NCBI RefSeq assembly: GCF_014636235.1
Contig: NZ_BMDZ01000051.1
Span: forward strand, 1-42,417
Origin: Tistrella bauzanensis
GTDB taxonomy: Bacteria > Pseudomonadota > Alphaproteobacteria > Tistrellales > Tistrellaceae
Direction of reading: 5' to 3'
DNA: 42,417 bases
Positions 8,299 through 16,755 of this stretch are shown piece by piece (position 1 is the first letter of the stretch; the number at the start of each line of letters is the position of its first letter). The translations under genes and the position numbers were made by a program. The notes beneath the pieces are model-generated. The model saw nothing but the letters and a program-made list of their open reading frames with translations, was not told where the DNA came from and did not search any database.

Positions 8299-9408
8299 TC
8301 AGGCCCCCTTGCCGGCATCGGCAATGATGGTCTCATAGGGCCGTTCGCTGACCGCCGCCCAGGACGCATGTTTGGCGCGGAAGGCCATGAAGCTGTCATG
8401 GACCTTCTTCGTGGTCGCGTCTTTGGCCGCTTCCGCCGCCAGCACCTCGTCGGTCACCGCCTTCAGCCGGTCGACCACCGGCACCGGCAGTTGCCGGGCG
8501 ATGACACCCTCATTCTCGACCAGATCCTTCAGCGCATCGGCGTTCACCGCCTCCGACCAGGCGAAGCTGTCCAGATTGCAGGCCTGCGCCGCCGATTTCA
8601 CGATCGCCTGCAGATCCTTGGGCAGGTTGTCCCAGGCCTTGGCGCCGATCAGTAGCTCGGTGACATTCGACGGCTCGTGCCAGCCGGTGGTGTAATAATT
8701 CTTGGCGGCCTTGTGCAGCCCCATGCGCCGGTCCTGATAGGGGCCGACGAATTCGGCGGCATCGATCACGCCGCGCTCCAGCGCCGGGAAGATCTCGCCG
8801 CCGGGCAACAGCTTCACTTCCACGCCCAGTTGCTGGTAAACCTTGCCGGCGAGGCCCGGAATCCGCATCTTCAGGCCGTTGAAATCCTCGATGCCGTTGA
8901 TCGGCTCGCGGAACCAGCCGGTCATCTGCACCCCGGTATTGCCCATTGGAAACGCGATCAGCCCCAGCGGCTTGTAGATCTCGTGCCACAGCTCCAGGCC
9001 GCCCGCATGGTACAGCCAGGCATTCATGCCCTGAAAATTCAGCCCGAAGGGCACGGTGGTGAAATACTGGGCAGCGAACAGCTTGCCGGCCCAGAAATAG
9101 GCGTTGGCGGCGTTCATCTCCACAATGCCGGCGCGAACCGCGTCGAAGCCCTCCAGCGCCGGGATCAGCTCGCCGGCGGCGAAATGCTGGATGGTCAGCC
9201 GCCCGCCCGACATCTCCTTCACCCGCTCGCAGAAATCGGTCGGGCTGCCCGGCCCGGTGACATAGAACGGCGATCCCGGGCCATAGGCATTGGTCATCTT
9301 CCAGTTGAACCGTTCCTGCGCCCGCACGATCGCGGGGGCGGCGAACACCCCTGCCACCGTCCCGGCCGCACCGGCCTTCAGAAATCCGCGGCGCCTCACA
9401 TCCGTCAT
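8299..9408 (-). CDS. dctP: TRAP transporter substrate-binding protein, DctP (TakP-like), Tat-exported
   Basis: Periplasmic binding protein of 369 residues. The N-terminus MTDVRRRGFLKAG is a twin-arginine signal, with probable cleavage after VRAQ or nearby. The mature part matches the TakP/mannitol-chloroaromatic subgroup: FDAVRAGIVEMN, VPFGLNFQGMNAWLYHAGG, MGNTGVQMTGWFREPI, LKMRIPGLAG, LLPGGEIFPALERGVIDAAE and GWHEPSN. Characterised TakP binds 2-oxo acids, so a 2-oxo monocarboxylate is a reasonable guess for the ligand. The ATG at 9408 is chosen because the Tat motif starts right after it and GGGGAGG lies about ten bases upstream. It is the first gene of the operon and sits 43 bases from a palindrome likely bound by the divergent GntR repressor. 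Confidence 0.95.
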   Translation of the reverse strand: MTDVRRRGFLKAGAAGTVAGVFAAPAIVRAQERFNWKMTNAYGPGSPFYVTGPGSPTDFCERVKEMSGGRLTIQHFAAGELIPALEGFDAVRAGIVEMNAANAYFWAGKLFAAQYFTTVPFGLNFQGMNAWLYHAGGLELWHEIYKPLGLIAFPMGNTGVQMTGWFREPINGIEDFNGLKMRIPGLAGKVYQQLGVEVKLLPGGEIFPALERGVIDAAEFVGPYQDRRMGLHKAAKNYYTTGWHEPSNVTELLIGAKAWDNLPKDLQAIVKSAAQACNLDSFAWSEAVNADALKDLVENEGVIARQLPVPVVDRLKAVTDEVLAAEAAKDATTKKVHDSFMAFRAKHASWAAVSERPYETIIADAGKGA

Positions 9409-9444
9409 GGCCCTGGAGCCTCCCCTCGAAACAGGCAACATCGA

Positions 9445-9458
9445 TCGTGTATACACGA
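9445..9458. promoter_or_regulatory. Perfect palindrome, probable GntR operator on the dctP side
   Basis: TCGTGTATACACGA is a perfect 14-base palindrome centred 43 bases upstream of the dctP ATG. The same core (CGTGTATrCACG) recurs just before the divergent gntR gene. FCD-class GntR proteins bind short palindromes as dimers, so this is most simply the operator through which the adjacent regulator controls the TRAP operon. The assignment is from sequence only. Confidence 0.7.
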
Positions 9459-9650
9459 GCAATCCTTATGCCGAATCATACGGGTCAACAGGTTGAATGG
9501 TATGCTCTGGCATGTTCTCTGATTTTTCTGCCTATTTTATATCCATATTTTCGTAAATGATTATTTTTTAGGCGAAATAATCTTTGACACCACCAGCCGG
9601 GGGGAATTGTCTCGAAATTCCGCCCTTATCGGACCATAACAGCTTTGACA

Positions 9651-9664
9651 CCGTGTATGCACGG
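9651..9664. promoter_or_regulatory. Imperfect palindrome, probable GntR operator on the gntR side
   Basis: CCGTGTATGCACGG shares 11 of 14 positions with the dctP-side palindrome and has perfect five-base arms. It ends only a few bases before the gntR ribosome site (GAAGGAG) and directly follows a TTGACA (9645-9650). A bound repressor would block its own transcription. The single departure from symmetry in the centre suggests weaker binding than at the dctP side. Confidence 0.65.
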
Positions 9665-9681
9665 ACAGAAGGAGACCCGAA

Positions 9682-10374
9682 ATGGGCAGGCAGATCGGCG
9701 GCGGCCACGAGGATGAGGTGACGGCGGCGTTGCTGTGCCACCGCCTGGAGGACGACATCGTCGGCGGCCGCATCCTGCCGGGTGCGCGGCTGGAGGAACT
9801 GGCCCTGGCGCGCCGGTTCGGCGTCTCACGCACCCCGATCCGCGAGGCACTGCAATTGCTGGCGGCGACCGAGCTGGTGGAAAAACGGCCCAATCGCGGG
9901 GTCTATGTCACCCTGCCCGCCCCTGAGCGGTTGACCTCGATGTTCGAGGCGATGGCGGAACTGGAGGCGACCTGCGGCCGGCTGGCGGCGGAACGGATGA
10001 CCCCGGCCGAGCGCGGGCAGTTGGACCACACCCATCGCGTGCTGGGCGTGGCGATGCGCGCGGGCGAGGCTGGCGATTATGAGGCCGGCAACCGCCGGTT
10101 CCACGACCAGATCTATGCCGGCGCCCGCAGCGATGTGCTGGTCGAGTTGACCGCCGCGGTCCGCCGGCGGGTGGCGCCGTTCCGGCGCGTGCAGTTCAAC
10201 CATCTGGCCCGGCTGGGCGCCTCGCATCACGAACATCAGGCGGTGGTCGATGCCATTCTGCGTGGCGACGGCCGCGCCGCCGAGGCGGCCCTGCACAGCC
10301 ACATCATGGCCGCCCACGAGGTCGCCCAGGATTTTCTGGCAAGCCTGACCCTGGCCGCCCGCCGCCAGGGGTGA
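9682..10374 (+). CDS. GntR family transcriptional regulator, FCD (FadR-C) domain
   Basis: DNA-binding repressor-type protein of 230 residues. A winged helix-turn-helix occupies residues about 12-80 (LEDDIVGGRILPGARLEE, RRFGVSRTPIREALQLLAA, VEKRPNRGVYV). An all-helical FCD effector domain follows, with candidate metal/ligand residues in NRRFHDQIY, SHHEHQAVVDAI and LHSHI. GAAGGAG lies eight bases before the ATG. It is divergent from the TRAP/TauE/gamma-glutamyltransferase operon, and matching palindromes lie on both sides. It is therefore very likely the local regulator, answering to the transported compound or a breakdown product. FCD regulators often sense small carboxylic acids, which agrees with the TRAP subgroup. 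Confidence 0.93.
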   Translation: MGRQIGGGHEDEVTAALLCHRLEDDIVGGRILPGARLEELALARRFGVSRTPIREALQLLAATELVEKRPNRGVYVTLPAPERLTSMFEAMAELEATCGRLAAERMTPAERGQLDHTHRVLGVAMRAGEAGDYEAGNRRFHDQIYAGARSDVLVELTAAVRRRVAPFRRVQFNHLARLGASHHEHQAVVDAILRGDGRAAEAALHSHIMAAHEVAQDFLASLTLAARRQG

Positions 10375-10430
10375 CAAGGCTGCGGCGCCGCGGTCGGCAC
10401 GGGATGAGGAACCATGATCCGGTTGAAGGG

Positions 10431-10467
10431 TTGATCCGGGCGGCCGCATGTCGCGGCCCCGGATCAA
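10431..10467 (+). repeat. Hairpin between gntR and the PNPOx-like gene
   Basis: The arm 10431-10447 pairs with 10453-10467 through 15 base pairs interrupted by a two-base bulge; the loop is ATGTC. The outer ten pairs (TTGATCCGGG and its complement) are perfect. It begins 57 bases after the gntR stop and ends 17 bases before the next start codon. It could end gntR transcription or shape the leader of the next gene. No T-run follows. Confidence 0.5.
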
Positions 10468-10484
10468 CGCCGGAGATCACTGTT

Positions 10485-10922
10485 ATGGCCGACATGACCA
10501 TGAAAGACCTGTCGCGTAAGATGCGCGAGATCGACTTCACGATGCTGGTCACCCGCACGTCAAACGGTGCCCTTGCCGGGCGGCCGATGAGCAACAACCG
10601 CGACGTCGATTACACCGGTGACAGTTATTATTTCGCCAACGACCAGACCCGCACCGTGTCGGACATCGAGGCCGATCCGACTGTGTCGCTGACCTTTCAG
10701 GGCAGCAGCGGCGTGCTGGGTCAGCGGCCGCTGTTCGTCTCGGTCGAGGGCAGGGCCGAGCTGATCCGCGACAAGGCGCAGTTCAAGGCCCATTGGACCC
10801 GGGATCTGGACCGCTGGTTCGCCAATGGCATCGATACCCCGGGCGTGGTGATGATCCGGGTCCGCGCCAGCCGCATTCATTACTGGAACGGCATGGATGA
10901 GGGCGAGGTGACGCTGGGCTGA
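10485..10922 (+). CDS. Pyridoxamine 5'-phosphate oxidase-fold flavoprotein (general stress protein 26-like)
   Basis: A 145-residue split-barrel protein of the PNPOx-like family, probably binding FMN or a related cofactor. The family pattern is visible as MLVTRTSNGALAGRPM near residue 20, YYFANDQTRTVSDIEADPTVSLTF and VSVEGRAEL, ending in RVRASRIHYWNG. Such proteins are usually cytoplasmic and poorly characterised; the closest named relatives are general stress protein 26-like. The ATG at 10485 has GGAG nine bases upstream; the frame extends further but the extra residues are not family-like. It lies downstream of gntR but is separated by a hairpin, and its end is 23 bases from the convergent enoyl-CoA hydratase-like gene. 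Confidence 0.88.
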   Translation: MADMTMKDLSRKMREIDFTMLVTRTSNGALAGRPMSNNRDVDYTGDSYYFANDQTRTVSDIEADPTVSLTFQGSSGVLGQRPLFVSVEGRAELIRDKAQFKAHWTRDLDRWFANGIDTPGVVMIRVRASRIHYWNGMDEGEVTLG

Positions 10923-10945
10923 GCCAGACAGGCCAGCACCACGCC

Positions 10946-11701
10946 TCAGATCTCGTCGAAACGCGGCGGCCGTTTTTCCTTCAGCGCCGCATAGCCCTCG
11001 CGGGCCTCGGGCGAGGTGAAGCTGGCGCCGATCTCGGAGGCGGCGGCGGCGCGATCCAGGCGGCCAGCGGCGACGTCGTCGAGCAGGCGCTTGAAGCCGC
11101 GCACGGTGCGTGGCGCCAGTTCGGCGATGCGTGCGGCATGGTCGTCGACCGCGGCGTCAAGGCTGTCTTCCGCCACCAGTTGATCCAGAAAACCGATGCG
11201 GAGCAACTCGTCGGCCGCCATCGGTTCGGCCATCACCAGCAGCCGCTTTGCGGCCGATGGCCCCAGCTTACGCACGAACCGTTCAAGACCGGTCACGTGA
11301 TACATCACCCCGATCCGGGCCGGCGGCAGAACCGCACGAGTGGCGGGCGTGCCGATGCGCATGTCGCAGGCCAGGGCCAGATCGGCGCCGCCGCCATAGA
11401 CGCCGCCATTCATGGCGCAGATCGTCGGCACCTGCACCCGCGCCACCCGCTCGCACAGCTTCTCCAGCGGATTGTCGGCCCAGTCGACCCCGGCCAGATC
11501 ATCGAAGGCCACCCCGGAACAGAAGGTGCCGCCTTCACCGGTCAGCACCAGCAGCCGCACGCCACGCGTGGCCTCGACCCGGTCGATCAACCCGATCACG
11601 GCCGGAATCTCGCGCATCAGCAGGGCATTGCGCTTGGCCGGCCGGGTCAGGGTCAGGGTGGCGCGCGGCCCGGCGATCTCCAGGCGGGCGGTCTCGATCA
11701 T
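10946..11701 (-). CDS. Enoyl-CoA hydratase/isomerase-fold protein lacking the catalytic glutamates
   Basis: Crotonase-fold protein of 251 residues. The oxyanion-hole stretches are present (FCSGVAFDDL and MNGGVYGGGADLALACD), so it should bind an acyl-CoA thioester. The two glutamates used by enoyl-CoA hydratases are not seen: the first motif reads GGGAD where GGGCE is typical, and the second reads LPPARIG where xPExxxG is typical. Another crotonase-type reaction (isomerase, hydrolase, decarboxylase) is therefore as likely as hydration. ATG at 11701 is chosen because GAAGGA stands eight bases upstream; a GTG two codons earlier is too close. No other fatty-acid gene is adjacent. Confidence 0.88.
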   Translation of the reverse strand: MIETARLEIAGPRATLTLTRPAKRNALLMREIPAVIGLIDRVEATRGVRLLVLTGEGGTFCSGVAFDDLAGVDWADNPLEKLCERVARVQVPTICAMNGGVYGGGADLALACDMRIGTPATRAVLPPARIGVMYHVTGLERFVRKLGPSAAKRLLVMAEPMAADELLRIGFLDQLVAEDSLDAAVDDHAARIAELAPRTVRGFKRLLDDVAAGRLDRAAAASEIGASFTSPEAREGYAALKEKRPPRFDEI

Positions 11702-11710
11702 TGGCACGAT

Positions 11711-11754
11711 CCTTCAGCGACGACGATGCCGGGGGCCTTCAGCGACGATGCCGG
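11711..11754 (-). repeat. Direct repeat containing the ribosome site of the crotonase gene
   Basis: Two copies, 11711-11732 and 11736-11754, share CCTTCAGCGACGA and TGCCGG and differ only by one CGA triplet. On the minus strand each copy ends in GCTGAAGG; the copy nearer the gene supplies the ribosome-binding site. The upstream copy is a second, unused ribosome-site sequence. Confidence 0.7.
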
Positions 11755-11920
11755 CAGGGCGCCGGCCGGTTGTCATCGACGCATGGTTGATCGAAATTGC
11801 TGATACATCAAGTGCAGGAAGGGGCCATTCTTCGCACGGTCGGCGGGTGAATGGCGCCGAAGAGGGCAGGCCGGTCACCACGACCGGGGCGGAGGTTCCC
11901 TGGCCGCCTCTCCCGTGTCA

Positions 11921-13456
11921 TCACCCGTCCGCCTTCATCCGATAGCGGCGGCGCATGGCCTTGGCGAGCGATTCCAGGCGCCGTTCCACCACCTCGCCCA
12001 TCAGGTCGCGGCCGTCGGGGCGGGCATGCAGGGTCAGGGTGCCAGACGTCGGCTCGATGCGCGCCCGGTCGAGCAGGGCCGAGGCGCAGCCCGAGAAGGT
12101 ATCCGCCAGCCTGAGCGCCAGGCCGATCAACCGCGCGCGGGCCTGCGACGGCTGGTCCAGCAGATCGCGCGCCGGCTTGGCATCCAGGCCGGTGATGTTG
12201 CCGGCATAGCGCGCATAGATCGCCAGCGCCAGAAAGGCGCGCTCGGCATGGCGCAGCGGCAGGAAGGGCAGCGACAGGATCTCGCTCACCGCATGCTCGG
12301 CCCGGCGGTCGGGATGGGCGGCGATGGCGATTTCCGACAGCAGACAGGCGGCGTGACGCAGGCGCTGGTCGTTCGGGCTTTCGTCCGGAAACAGCGGCTT
12401 GATCCACTCATGGACATGGTCGCCGTAATCGGCGAAGCCGGCATGCTGATCGACCAGATCCCGGCAGGCCGCCATCAACGGGTCGGCGGCACGCAGGCTG
12501 GCCGGCAGGTTTTCATACAGCACGCCTTCGCGCAGACCATAGGCCGAGAACACGATTTCATGCGGGCGCACCCGGCGCACCAGCCCGGCCAGCGCCGCCG
12601 CGGCATGGGGCAGGGTGGCGACACGGCGCGAGGGCGCCGCCTTCAGCCGGGCAAGCTCGGCCGGCTTCATCGCCATCACCCGGTCGGCCAGCGCCAGAGC
12701 GGCGGCGGTGTCCAGCGTGTAGCGATGGATGGCGGCGATCGGGTGGCGGACTTCGGCGATATGCACCCGGGCCAGCGCCCGCCAGCCGCCGCCCACCAGA
12801 TACAGGCCCCGGCCCTCGGCCTCGGCGGCCCAGGGGGCATCGTCGAGCGCGCGCTCGACCGCCTCGGTCCAGCTGCGGTTGTCGATGCCTTTCGCCGCCA
12901 GCCTCAGCGCACCCACCGGCAGGGTGATCTGGCGGCCGACAGCGCCCGCTTCCACCCGCACCAGTTCCAGCGACCCGCCGCCCAGGTCGGCAACCAGCCC
13001 GTCGGCCTCAGGTTCGGCCGACAACACGCCCAATGCCGAGAGGGTCGCTTCCTCGACGCCGGTGATGGTGCGCACCGACATGCCGCAATCGCGCTCCACC
13101 CGCTGGATGAAGGCGGGCCCGTCCTCGGCATCGCGGACCGCGGCCGTGGCCACCGCGATCAGCCAGTTGTCGGCAAGTTCCCGGCCGATGGCGGAAAACC
13201 GCTTCAGCGCGGTGATCGCCGCCTCGACCCGTTCCGGATCAAGCCGGCCGGTTTCGGCGACACCCGATCCCAGCGCACACAGCGCCTTTTCATTGAAGAT
13301 CGGCTGGGGCATCCGCTTCAGGCCGTCGAAGATCACCAGCCTGAGAGAATTCGATCCGATATCGACCACGCCCAGTCGGCGCGGCCCGTTGCCGGGAAGC
13401 CTGTGGTCCGGCGCCATATCGGTGCCGGCCGTGGTGGGGAAGGCGCGATCGCTCAT
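11921..13456 (-). CDS. ppx: Exopolyphosphatase / guanosine pentaphosphate phosphatase (Ppx/GppA)
   Basis: Cytoplasmic enzyme of 511 residues that removes terminal phosphate from polyphosphate and, in some members, from pppGpp. The ASKHA ATPase-fold motifs are in order: GVVDIGSNSLRLVIF near residue 30, VATAAVRDAEDG near 103, GVEEATLSALGV near 133, DLGGGSLELVRV near 157, and VGGGWRALARVH near 222. The C-terminal 200 residues form an HD-like helical domain (RLRHAACLLSEIA). It follows ppk1 on the same strand with a 99-base gap that holds a small inverted repeat (13474-13489), the usual ppk-ppx order. The ATG at 13456 has GGAG very close; an internal ATG at 13417 is possible. Confidence 0.95.
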   Translation of the reverse strand: MSDRAFPTTAGTDMAPDHRLPGNGPRRLGVVDIGSNSLRLVIFDGLKRMPQPIFNEKALCALGSGVAETGRLDPERVEAAITALKRFSAIGRELADNWLIAVATAAVRDAEDGPAFIQRVERDCGMSVRTITGVEEATLSALGVLSAEPEADGLVADLGGGSLELVRVEAGAVGRQITLPVGALRLAAKGIDNRSWTEAVERALDDAPWAAEAEGRGLYLVGGGWRALARVHIAEVRHPIAAIHRYTLDTAAALALADRVMAMKPAELARLKAAPSRRVATLPHAAAALAGLVRRVRPHEIVFSAYGLREGVLYENLPASLRAADPLMAACRDLVDQHAGFADYGDHVHEWIKPLFPDESPNDQRLRHAACLLSEIAIAAHPDRRAEHAVSEILSLPFLPLRHAERAFLALAIYARYAGNITGLDAKPARDLLDQPSQARARLIGLALRLADTFSGCASALLDRARIEPTSGTLTLHARPDGRDLMGEVVERRLESLAKAMRRRYRMKADG

Positions 13457-13555
13457 TCACTCCATCCAATTGGTTGCCGTCCGGCAACACGACCCGGCCC
13501 GCCAGGGTTCCCGCCGATCGGTGCCACGCCGGATATGCCCTGCCGGCCACGTCGG

Positions 13556-15967
13556 TCAGGTCAGCGACAGATGCGGCACCTCACCACGCTTGCGCAGTGC
13601 CTTGCCCCGACCCGACAGGCTGGGGTTGGTCATGAAATAGGTATGGGCCGAAAAGCCCTCCCCGACCGGTGCCATGCGCTTATACACGCCGTCGGGACCG
13701 AGCGTCCAGCTTTGCAGGGTGTCCTTCAGGTTCGCCACCATGATCTGGTCCAGCACCTGCTGCTGCACGGTCGGGTTCTCGATCGGCACCAGGGTTTCGA
13801 CCCGGCGGTCGAAATTACGCGGCATCCAATCGGCCGACGAGATGAATACCTTGGCCTGCGGCGAGGGCAGAGCCTGACCATTGCCGAAGCATATGATCCG
13901 GCTGTGTTCCAGAAAGCGGCCGACGATGCTCTTCACCCGGATCCGCTCCGACAGCCCCGGCACGCCGGGCCGGAGACAGCAGATGCCGCGGATGATCAGC
14001 TCCACCTCGACACCGGCCTGCGATGCCCGGTACAGCGCATCGATGGTCAGCGGGTCGACCAGACTGTTCAGCTTGACCCAGATCGCCGCCGGCAGACCGG
14101 CCTGGGCATTGGCGATCTCGGCATCGATCAGCTCCAGCAGCCGCAGCCGCACGCCGCGCGGGCTGATCGCCAGCTTCTCGAAATGGGTGGGTTCGGCATA
14201 GCCGGTCAGATAATTGAACAGATAGGCGGCGTCGCGGCAGACATCGGGGTTGTCGGTGAAATAGGACAGGTCGGTATAGACCTTGGCGGTGATCGGGTGA
14301 TAGTTGCCGGTGCCGAAATGGACATAGGTATTCAGCCCCTCGCCTTCGCGGCGCACCACCAGGCTGACCTTGGCATGGGTCTTCAGCGCGATGAAACCAT
14401 AGACCACCTGCACGCCGGCGCGTTCAAGATCGCGCGCCCAGCGGATATTCGCCTCTTCGTCGAACCGCGCCTTCAGCTCGACCAGCGCGGTCACGGTCTT
14501 GCCGGCCTCGGCGGCGGCGACCAGCGCCTTCACGATCGGGCTGTCATTGCTGGTGCGGTACAGGGTCTGCTTGATCGCCACCACCGCCGGATCGGCCGCC
14601 GCCTGGCGCAGAAACTGCACCACCACGTCGAAGCTCTCGTAAGGGTGATGGACGATCATGTCCTTCTGGCGGATGGCCGCGAAGCAGTCGCCGCCGTGCT
14701 CGCGGATCCGTTCGGGGAAGCGGCTGTTATAGCTTGAGAATTTCAGATCTGGCCGGTCGTCGATGATCAGCTGGCGGATATCGGCCATGCCGGGCATGGC
14801 CGTCACCACCACCATGTCGGGGCTTTTCACACCCAGTTGACCCGACACGAAATTGCGCAGGCCTTCGGGCATCTCGTCATCGATTTCGAGGTGGATCACA
14901 CTGCCGCGGCGGCGGCGCTTGAGCGCGCTTTCGAACAGACGCACCAGATCCTCGGCCTCTTCCTCGATTTCCAGGTCGCTGTCGCGCAGCACCCGGAATT
15001 CGCCCGAGGCGATCACGTCATAGCCGGGGAACAACCCGTCGATCAGCAGCAGGATCGTGTCCTCGATGCCGATCACCCGCACCTCGTCGGTCTCGGGCAG
15101 GCGCACGAAGCGTCCGACCTGGGCCGGCAGGCGCACCAGCGCGTTCATCAGCGTGCCGTCGGCCTTGCGGCGCAGATCCAGCACCAGCGCCAGCCCGCCA
15201 TTCGGGATGAACGGGAAGGGATGGGCAGGATCGACGGCCAGTGGCGTCAGCACCGGGAAGATCTGGTTGCGGAAATGCGCATCCAGCCACACCCGTTCCT
15301 TCTTGGTCAGTTCCGACGGGCTGATCACCCGGATGCCCTGGTCCTTCAGGTCACGGCGCAGCGCCCGCACCGACCGCTGCTGTTCACGCATCGTCTCATG
15401 CGTGCGCTGGCGGATCTGGCGCAACTGCTGAGCCGGTGACAGCCCGTCCTGGCCGATCAGCTCGATGCCCATCTCCACCTGGCTCCACAGGCCCGCCACG
15501 CGCACCATGTAGAACTCGTCGAGGTTGTTGGCCGAGATCGACAGGAAGCGCACCCGTTCCAGCAGCGGATGGCGGGTGTTCCAGCTCTCCTCCAGCACCC
15601 GGTTGTTGAAGGCCAGCCACGACAGCTCGCGGTTGATGAAGCGCTGCGGCGAATTGATGTCGATCCGGCGCTGACCACGCTGCGGCCGCGCGGCCGGTGC
15701 CGGCGGTGGCGGCAGCGGATCGGCGGCGCGGGTGGCGGCGGCGACCGCACGCGCCTCGACCTCGGCAGCGGTCTCGGTGGTCACCGGCACCGGCTGTTCG
15801 GTCACCAGCGGCTCGACCAGCGCCTGCGCCGTGCCGATATCGGAATCGGCCGCCTGCTCGGACACCGTGGCCGCAGTCTGCTCAACGGGCATGGCCGCAT
15901 CGGTTGCGTCGTGTTCGGCTGGCGTGGTCACGGCGTCGGACTTCGCGGTGCGCGGCTCGGTCGACAA
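13556..15967 (-). CDS. ppk1: Polyphosphate kinase 1
   Basis: Reversible ATP-polyphosphate phosphotransferase, about 803 residues. Family landmarks are [58 protein letters not shown] with the probable phosphorylated His at about residue 531, and [12 protein letters not shown] with the second His at about 688. The core is preceded by roughly 105 residues rich in Ala, Thr, Glu, Val and Pro that do not belong to the PPK domain and look disordered. TTG at 15967 is chosen as start because AGGAG stands seven bases before it. ATG codons at 16000 and 16087 would lengthen this tail further. It is divergent from sixA and upstream of ppx. Confidence 0.95.
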   Translation of the reverse strand: MSTEPRTAKSDAVTTPAEHDATDAAMPVEQTAATVSEQAADSDIGTAQALVEPLVTEQPVPVTTETAAEVEARAVAAATRAADPLPPPPAPAARPQRGQRRIDINSPQRFINRELSWLAFNNRVLEESWNTRHPLLERVRFLSISANNLDEFYMVRVAGLWSQVEMGIELIGQDGLSPAQQLRQIRQRTHETMREQQRSVRALRRDLKDQGIRVISPSELTKKERVWLDAHFRNQIFPVLTPLAVDPAHPFPFIPNGGLALVLDLRRKADGTLMNALVRLPAQVGRFVRLPETDEVRVIGIEDTILLLIDGLFPGYDVIASGEFRVLRDSDLEIEEEAEDLVRLFESALKRRRRGSVIHLEIDDEMPEGLRNFVSGQLGVKSPDMVVVTAMPGMADIRQLIIDDRPDLKFSSYNSRFPERIREHGGDCFAAIRQKDMIVHHPYESFDVVVQFLRQAAADPAVVAIKQTLYRTSNDSPIVKALVAAAEAGKTVTALVELKARFDEEANIRWARDLERAGVQVVYGFIALKTHAKVSLVVRREGEGLNTYVHFGTGNYHPITAKVYTDLSYFTDNPDVCRDAAYLFNYLTGYAEPTHFEKLAISPRGVRLRLLELIDAEIANAQAGLPAAIWVKLNSLVDPLTIDALYRASQAGVEVELIIRGICCLRPGVPGLSERIRVKSIVGRFLEHSRIICFGNGQALPSPQAKVFISSADWMPRNFDRRVETLVPIENPTVQQQVLDQIMVANLKDTLQSWTLGPDGVYKRMAPVGEGFSAHTYFMTNPSLSGRGKALRKRGEVPHLSLT

Positions 15968-16218
15968 GGCAACTCTCCTGGGCATGGGCTCCACCGTCAT
16001 CGGCAGGGTGTTCCTGAGAACAGCGGGCGGGGGCGGCATTCGGTGCATTTCGGGTCGTCGCTGCCGACAATCGCCCTCACGGGGCACTTCGGCACAAAAA
16101 TCCTACTCAGGATAGCTGATGATTGTTGCGAGCGCATGAAGGTGGTGCCATGTGATTCATGACGGCAATGTTGTTCTTCACGTCTCCGCGCCACGCCCTC
16201 TGTCGACGGATGCCCCGC

Positions 16219-16755
16219 ATGAAGCGACTTGTTCTGCTCCGCCACGCCAAATCGGCGTGGGATAATCCGGCCCTGGCCGATCACGACCGGCCGCTGAACC
16301 CGCGTGGCCGTGCCGCCGCCCTGGCCATGGCACGCGCGGTCACCGAACTGGCGCCCGATCTGGTGCTGTGCTCGGATGCCGCCCGCACCCGTGAAACCGC
16401 AAGCCTGCTGGTCGAGGCCGGCGCCATCGACGAGGCCCGCATCATCTATGACGCCGGCCTGTATCTGGCTGAACCGGACACGATCCTGGCACGGCTGAAC
16501 GCGCTTGCCGGCGACGCCGCAACGGTGATGATCGTCGGCCATAATCCCGGCCTCCAGGCGCTGGCCACCCATCTGATCCGCAGCGGCGACCCCGCCGGCC
16601 GCGCCACCCTGGCCGAGAAATTTCCCACCGCCGGCCTGGCGGTGATCGATTTCGACAGCGCTGTCTGGCCCGGCACGCCCGATCCGGCCACCTTGGCCGA
16701 GGCCGGCCGCCTCAGCCGCTTCGTCACCCCGCGCGCGCTGGCGATGGCGGGATAG
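16219..16755 (+). CDS. sixA: Histidine phosphatase superfamily protein, SixA-like
   Basis: A 178-residue phosphoglycerate-mutase-fold phosphatase. The catalytic RHG-type motif reads LLRHAKSAW (His9) and the second catalytic His is in VGHNPG (about His108). SixA of E. coli dephosphorylates a phosphohistidine on a signalling or phosphotransfer protein; the partner here is unknown. ATG 16219 fits the family start MKRLVLLRHAK, with ACGGA upstream; an ATG three codons earlier is possible. It is divergent from ppk1. Its last 32 bases overlap the tail of the glycerophosphodiesterase gene on the other strand, so the two transcripts are antisense at their 3' ends. Confidence 0.92.
   Translation: MKRLVLLRHAKSAWDNPALADHDRPLNPRGRAAALAMARAVTELAPDLVLCSDAARTRETASLLVEAGAIDEARIIYDAGLYLAEPDTILARLNALAGDAATVMIVGHNPGLQALATHLIRSGDPAGRATLAEKFPTAGLAVIDFDSAVWPGTPDPATLAEAGRLSRFVTPRALAMAG

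Noticed and set aside
13474-13489. Inverted repeat between ppk1 and ppx as a terminator
   Set aside because: The two arms of seven bases leave only two loop bases and there is no T-run. It is more likely incidental or a weak RNA structure within one transcript.
11915-14737. 940-codon open frame on the plus strand
   Set aside because: Antisense to ppx and ppk1, which have full family motifs. The composition is typical of a shadow frame.
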